Positions 13,951 to 16,113 of a DNA stretch of 16,113 nucleotides are shown here, in pieces (position 1 is the stretch's first letter; each line of letters begins with the position of its first letter). The translations under genes were made by a program, and so were the position numbers. The notes under the pieces were generated by a model that saw nothing but the letters and a program-made list of their open reading frames with translations, searched no databases and was not told where the DNA came from. The stretch is from an uncultured Collinsella sp. (GTDB taxonomy: Bacteria; Actinomycetota; Coriobacteriia; Coriobacteriales; Coriobacteriaceae): the NCBI GenBank assembly GCA_958421035.1, contig CATZKS010000042.1:1-16113 (forward strand), read 5' to 3'.

Positions 13951-14871
13951 ATGTCGCTCGTGGGTGAATTCGGCGGCACCGGCGCCACGTTCATCGTGCC
14001 GCTTCTGCTGATTCTCTTTATGAAGTCCAAGCAGCTCAAAGCCGTCGGTAAGGCCTCGATTGTTCCTGTTGCCTTCGCCGTCAACGAACCGCTGCTCTTT
14101 GGCGCGCCGATGATCCTTAACCCCTACATGCTCATCCCCTTTGTTGCCGCCGGCTGCGTCAACGTGAGTGTTGCCAAGTTCTTTATCGATAACGTGGGCA
14201 TGAATGGCTTCTCCTTCGTGGTGCCTTGGGCCACCCCCGCCCCCATCGGCATTTTCATCACCACGAACTTTCAGCTTATTGCCCTGGTATTTGTCGCGAT
14301 CATCATCTTACTGGACGCCATCATCTACCTGCCGTTCTTGAAGGCATACGATAAGCTGCTCTGCGACCAGGAGGCCGAGCGCGCCGCCGAGCTGGGTCTC
14401 GAGTCCAACGGTTCCGCTGCCATTGCCGCCAACGCCTCTGCGCCCGCTGTCGAGCAGACTACCGCTTCCGCCGAGACGACCGTTGTCGCCGCCGACAGCA
14501 AGCCTGTCGCCGATCAGCCCGAGCCCGCCACCGACGCATCCGCTAAGAAGGACGTCGATGGCCTGAAGGTCCTCGTCCTGTGCGCCGGCGCCGGCACCTC
14601 TGCCATGCTTGCCAACGCCATCAAGGAAGGTGCTGCGCAGACCGGAGAGAACATCGCTTCCTCCGCAGGCGCCTATGGTCAGCACACTGCCATCATGGAT
14701 CAGTACGACGTCATCGTGCTCGCCCCGCAGGTTCGTAGCTACTACAACGACATGAAGGCCGACACCGATCGTCTGGGCATTAAGCTGCTCGCCCCGCGCG
14801 GTAAGGAATATATCGACCTTACTCGCGACCCCGCTGGCGCCATTAAGTGGCTCCGCGAGAACCTCGACTAG
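13951..14871 (+). CDS. C-terminal fragment of LacE3 (end of IIC plus IIB)
   Basis: This is the remaining open frame after the TAG: 306 residues from the first ATG. It includes NEPLLFGAP, the last membrane spans, a long Ala/Thr linker and a complete IIB domain with Cys 211 of the fragment. No Shine-Dalgarno precedes the ATG, so independent translation is doubtful. It is most likely just the downstream half of the broken gene. Confidence 0.5.
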   Translation: MSLVGEFGGTGATFIVPLLLILFMKSKQLKAVGKASIVPVAFAVNEPLLFGAPMILNPYMLIPFVAAGCVNVSVAKFFIDNVGMNGFSFVVPWATPAPIGIFITTNFQLIALVFVAIIILLDAIIYLPFLKAYDKLLCDQEAERAAELGLESNGSAAIAANASAPAVEQTTASAETTVVAADSKPVADQPEPATDASAKKDVDGLKVLVLCAGAGTSAMLANAIKEGAAQTGENIASSAGAYGQHTAIMDQYDVIVLAPQVRSYYNDMKADTDRLGIKLLAPRGKEYIDLTRDPAGAIKWLRENLD

Positions 14872-14885
14872 TTCCTCCCTCTGTT

Positions 14886-14912
14886 GGTGCCCGGACCCCC
14901 AGTTTGGGCACC
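14886..14912 (+). other. Intercistronic hairpin between lacE3 and lacG3
   Basis: GGTGCCC (14886-14892) pairs with GGGCACC (14906-14912) around a 13-nt loop, with no T-run after it. It is in the same position as the hairpins in modules A and B, but shorter. Confidence 0.5.
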
Positions 14913-14946
14913 TCTCCCTATTCGTATCCCACAGAAAGGATGACTC

Positions 14947-16113
14947 ATGACCAACCCCATGCAGTTCCCCGACGGCTTTGTGTTTGGCGGCGCCACCGCC
15001 GCTTACCAGGTTGAGGGCGAGACCCGCACGCACGGCAAGGGCAAAGTGCCCTGGGACGATTTCCTGGCTGCTCAGGGTCGCTTCTCCCCCGACCCCGCAA
15101 GCGATTTCTACAACAAGTATCCGGTCGATATCGACCTGTGCCAGCGCTTCGGCATCAACGGCATTCGCGTCTCCATCGCTTGGAGCCGCATCTTCCCCAA
15201 CGGCACTGGTGAGATTAACCCCGAGGGCGTCTCTTTCTATCACGAGCTTTTCGCCACCTGCAACAAAGCCGGCGTTATCCCCTATGTCACGCTCGATCAC
15301 TTCGATACGCCCGAGGCCTTCTACCAGGACGGTGGCGAGGGATTCCTGACGCGCACGACGATCGACGCCTTTGTCGAGTACGCCAAGTTCTGCTTTGCCG
15401 AGTTTACCGAGGTCAAGCACTGGTTTACCTTTAACGAGATTCCCGCAACCGCCGAGGGCAGCTTTATCGTTGGCAACTGGCCGCACGGCGAGAAGTACCG
15501 CCTGGACAAGGCCTTCCAGCTCATGCACAACATGATGGTGGCCCACGCCAAGGCTGTCGTCGCCTTCCATGAGGGCGGCTTTGAGGGCGAGATTGGCATT
15601 GTCCAGAACCTGGAGCCCAAGTATCCCCTCGACCCCAACAATGCCGCCGACTGCGAGGCAGCTCGCATGGCCGACGTCATCAACAACCGCTGGGTACTCG
15701 ACGCCACCTTCCGCGGCCACTATGCAGCCGACACCATGGAGGCTGCGACCAAGCTGGCCCATATCGCCGGCGGCGAGCTCGACGTCCGCGACGAGGACAT
15801 CGCCGCGCTGACCGCCGCGCTCCCCTACAACGATTGCCTGGGCGTCAACACCTACAAGTGCCAGTTCCTGCGTGCCGCCGAGGGCGAAAACGACATCAAC
15901 CACAATGGCACCGGCGACAAGGGCTCCTCGCGCTGGTTCCTCAAGGGCGTGGGCGAGTCATGCGTGCGCGAAGGCGTACCCACCACCGATTGGGACTGGA
16001 TTATCTATCCCGAGGGCCTGTACGATCTGCTGCTCCGCATTAAGAACGATTACCCCAACTACAAGAAGATTTACATCACTGAAAACGGTCTCGGATACAA
16101 AGATGAGTTTGTA
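14947..16113 (+). CDS. lacG: GH1 6-phospho-beta-galactosidase, module C, 3' end cut
   Basis: The frame is open for 389 codons from the ATG at 14947 to the right edge. AAAGGA ends 6 nt before the start. The GH1 acid/base is E164 in TFNEIP, and the nucleophile is E379 in ITENGLG close to the edge. The phosphate-binding Ser/Lys/Tyr motif would lie about 50 residues further on, outside the window. It is closer to LacG1 than to LacG2: QVEGETRTHGKGKV, WSRIFPNG and IIYPEGLYDLL. It has LDHFDTP where the other two have LHHFD, and a short insertion, YQDGGEGFL, after it. It sits 75 bp after lacE3 with its own ribosome site, so it can be translated despite the lacE3 stop. It is expected to hydrolyse the phosphorylated sugar imported by module C or by a sister permease. 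Confidence 0.94.
   Translation, partial: MTNPMQFPDGFVFGGATAAYQVEGETRTHGKGKVPWDDFLAAQGRFSPDPASDFYNKYPVDIDLCQRFGINGIRVSIAWSRIFPNGTGEINPEGVSFYHELFATCNKAGVIPYVTLDHFDTPEAFYQDGGEGFLTRTTIDAFVEYAKFCFAEFTEVKHWFTFNEIPATAEGSFIVGNWPHGEKYRLDKAFQLMHNMMVAHAKAVVAFHEGGFEGEIGIVQNLEPKYPLDPNNAADCEAARMADVINNRWVLDATFRGHYAADTMEAATKLAHIAGGELDVRDEDIAALTAALPYNDCLGVNTYKCQFLRAAEGENDINHNGTGDKGSSRWFLKGVGESCVREGVPTTDWDWIIYPEGLYDLLLRIKNDYPNYKKIYITENGLGYKDEFV

Larger units (their letters stand above)
13093..14871 (+). pseudogene. lacE: lacE3, PTS lactose-type IICB with in-frame amber stop
   Basis: Read through one TAG (13888-13890, codon 266), this is a 592-residue LacE with everything expected: IIC with H249 in GVHGP and E332 in NEP, an Ala-rich linker, and IIB with Cys at about 497 in VLVLCAGAGTSAMLANAI. 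Length and frame are otherwise intact. The TAG aligns with Ile in LacE2 (GNITTNL) and Met in LacE1 (ANMTDNL), so the lost codon was probably hydrophobic; TTG (Leu) to TAG needs one change. Sequence on both sides stays well conserved, so the stop is recent, is suppressed, or is a sequencing error. As written, the permease would be cut in the IIC domain, without its NEP motif or IIB. It would also reduce coupling to lacG3. Confidence 0.85.

Noticed and set aside
15346..15366. Loss of a catalytic His in LacG3 (LDHFD instead of LHHFD, near 15294-15308)
   Set aside because: The changed position is the variable residue before the conserved His-Phe-Asp; many GH1 enzymes have Tyr there. The conserved His and Asp are kept.
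14308..15903. Minus-strand open frame (531 codons) across the lacE3/lacG3 junction
   Set aside because: It spans two real plus-strand genes and has a low-complexity Gly/Val/Asp product without recognisable domains; it is a codon-bias shadow.

Overview
The window is GC-rich and gene-dense. It looks like the genome of a Gram-positive gut actinobacterium; Collinsella or another Coriobacteriia member is my best inference, from the gene families, the strong GC bias at third codon positions and the type of intergenic repeats. It holds three paralogous lactose-type phosphotransferase (PTS) modules in a row. Each module has a LacI-family repressor on the minus strand, transcribed away from a two-gene plus-strand operon. 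The operon encodes a fused IICB permease (LacE type) and a GH1 6-phospho-beta-galactosidase-type hydrolase (LacG type).

Layout. Positions 1-894 (-) hold the start of an unrecognised membrane protein that runs off the left edge. Positions 895-1180 hold intergenic repeats and a terminator. Module A: lacF (IIA, 1181-1519 -), repressor 1 (1734-2738 -), a regulatory gap, lacE1 (3096-4862 +) and lacG1 (4929-6368 +), then a strong terminator and two palindromic repeat units. Module B: repressor 2 (6635-7663 -), a regulatory gap, lacG2 (8014-9456 +) and lacE2 (9633-11393 +), with the gene order swapped, then a terminator and four more units of the same palindromic repeat. Module C: repressor 3 (11807-12817 -), a regulatory gap, lacE3 (13093-14871 +, interrupted by one in-frame TAG at 13888-13890) and lacG3 (14947 to the right edge +, partial).

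How the parts work together (known family functions plus inference). Each LacE would import a beta-galactoside or a related disaccharide and phosphorylate it at the 6-position. The phosphate would pass from HPr through a IIA protein to the Cys of the IIB domain. The paired LacG would hydrolyse the intracellular 6-phospho-sugar. Only one IIA gene (lacF) is visible, so it may serve more than one LacE. No tagatose-6-phosphate pathway genes lie in the window.

Each divergent promoter region carries two CG-centred palindromic operators. Their half-sites differ between modules, and so do the two specificity residues at the start of each repressor's recognition helix. This suggests three insulated regulatory circuits. 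The most striking non-coding signal is a family of long palindromic repeats at about 80-bp spacing, found only between the convergent gene ends of modules A/B and B/C.
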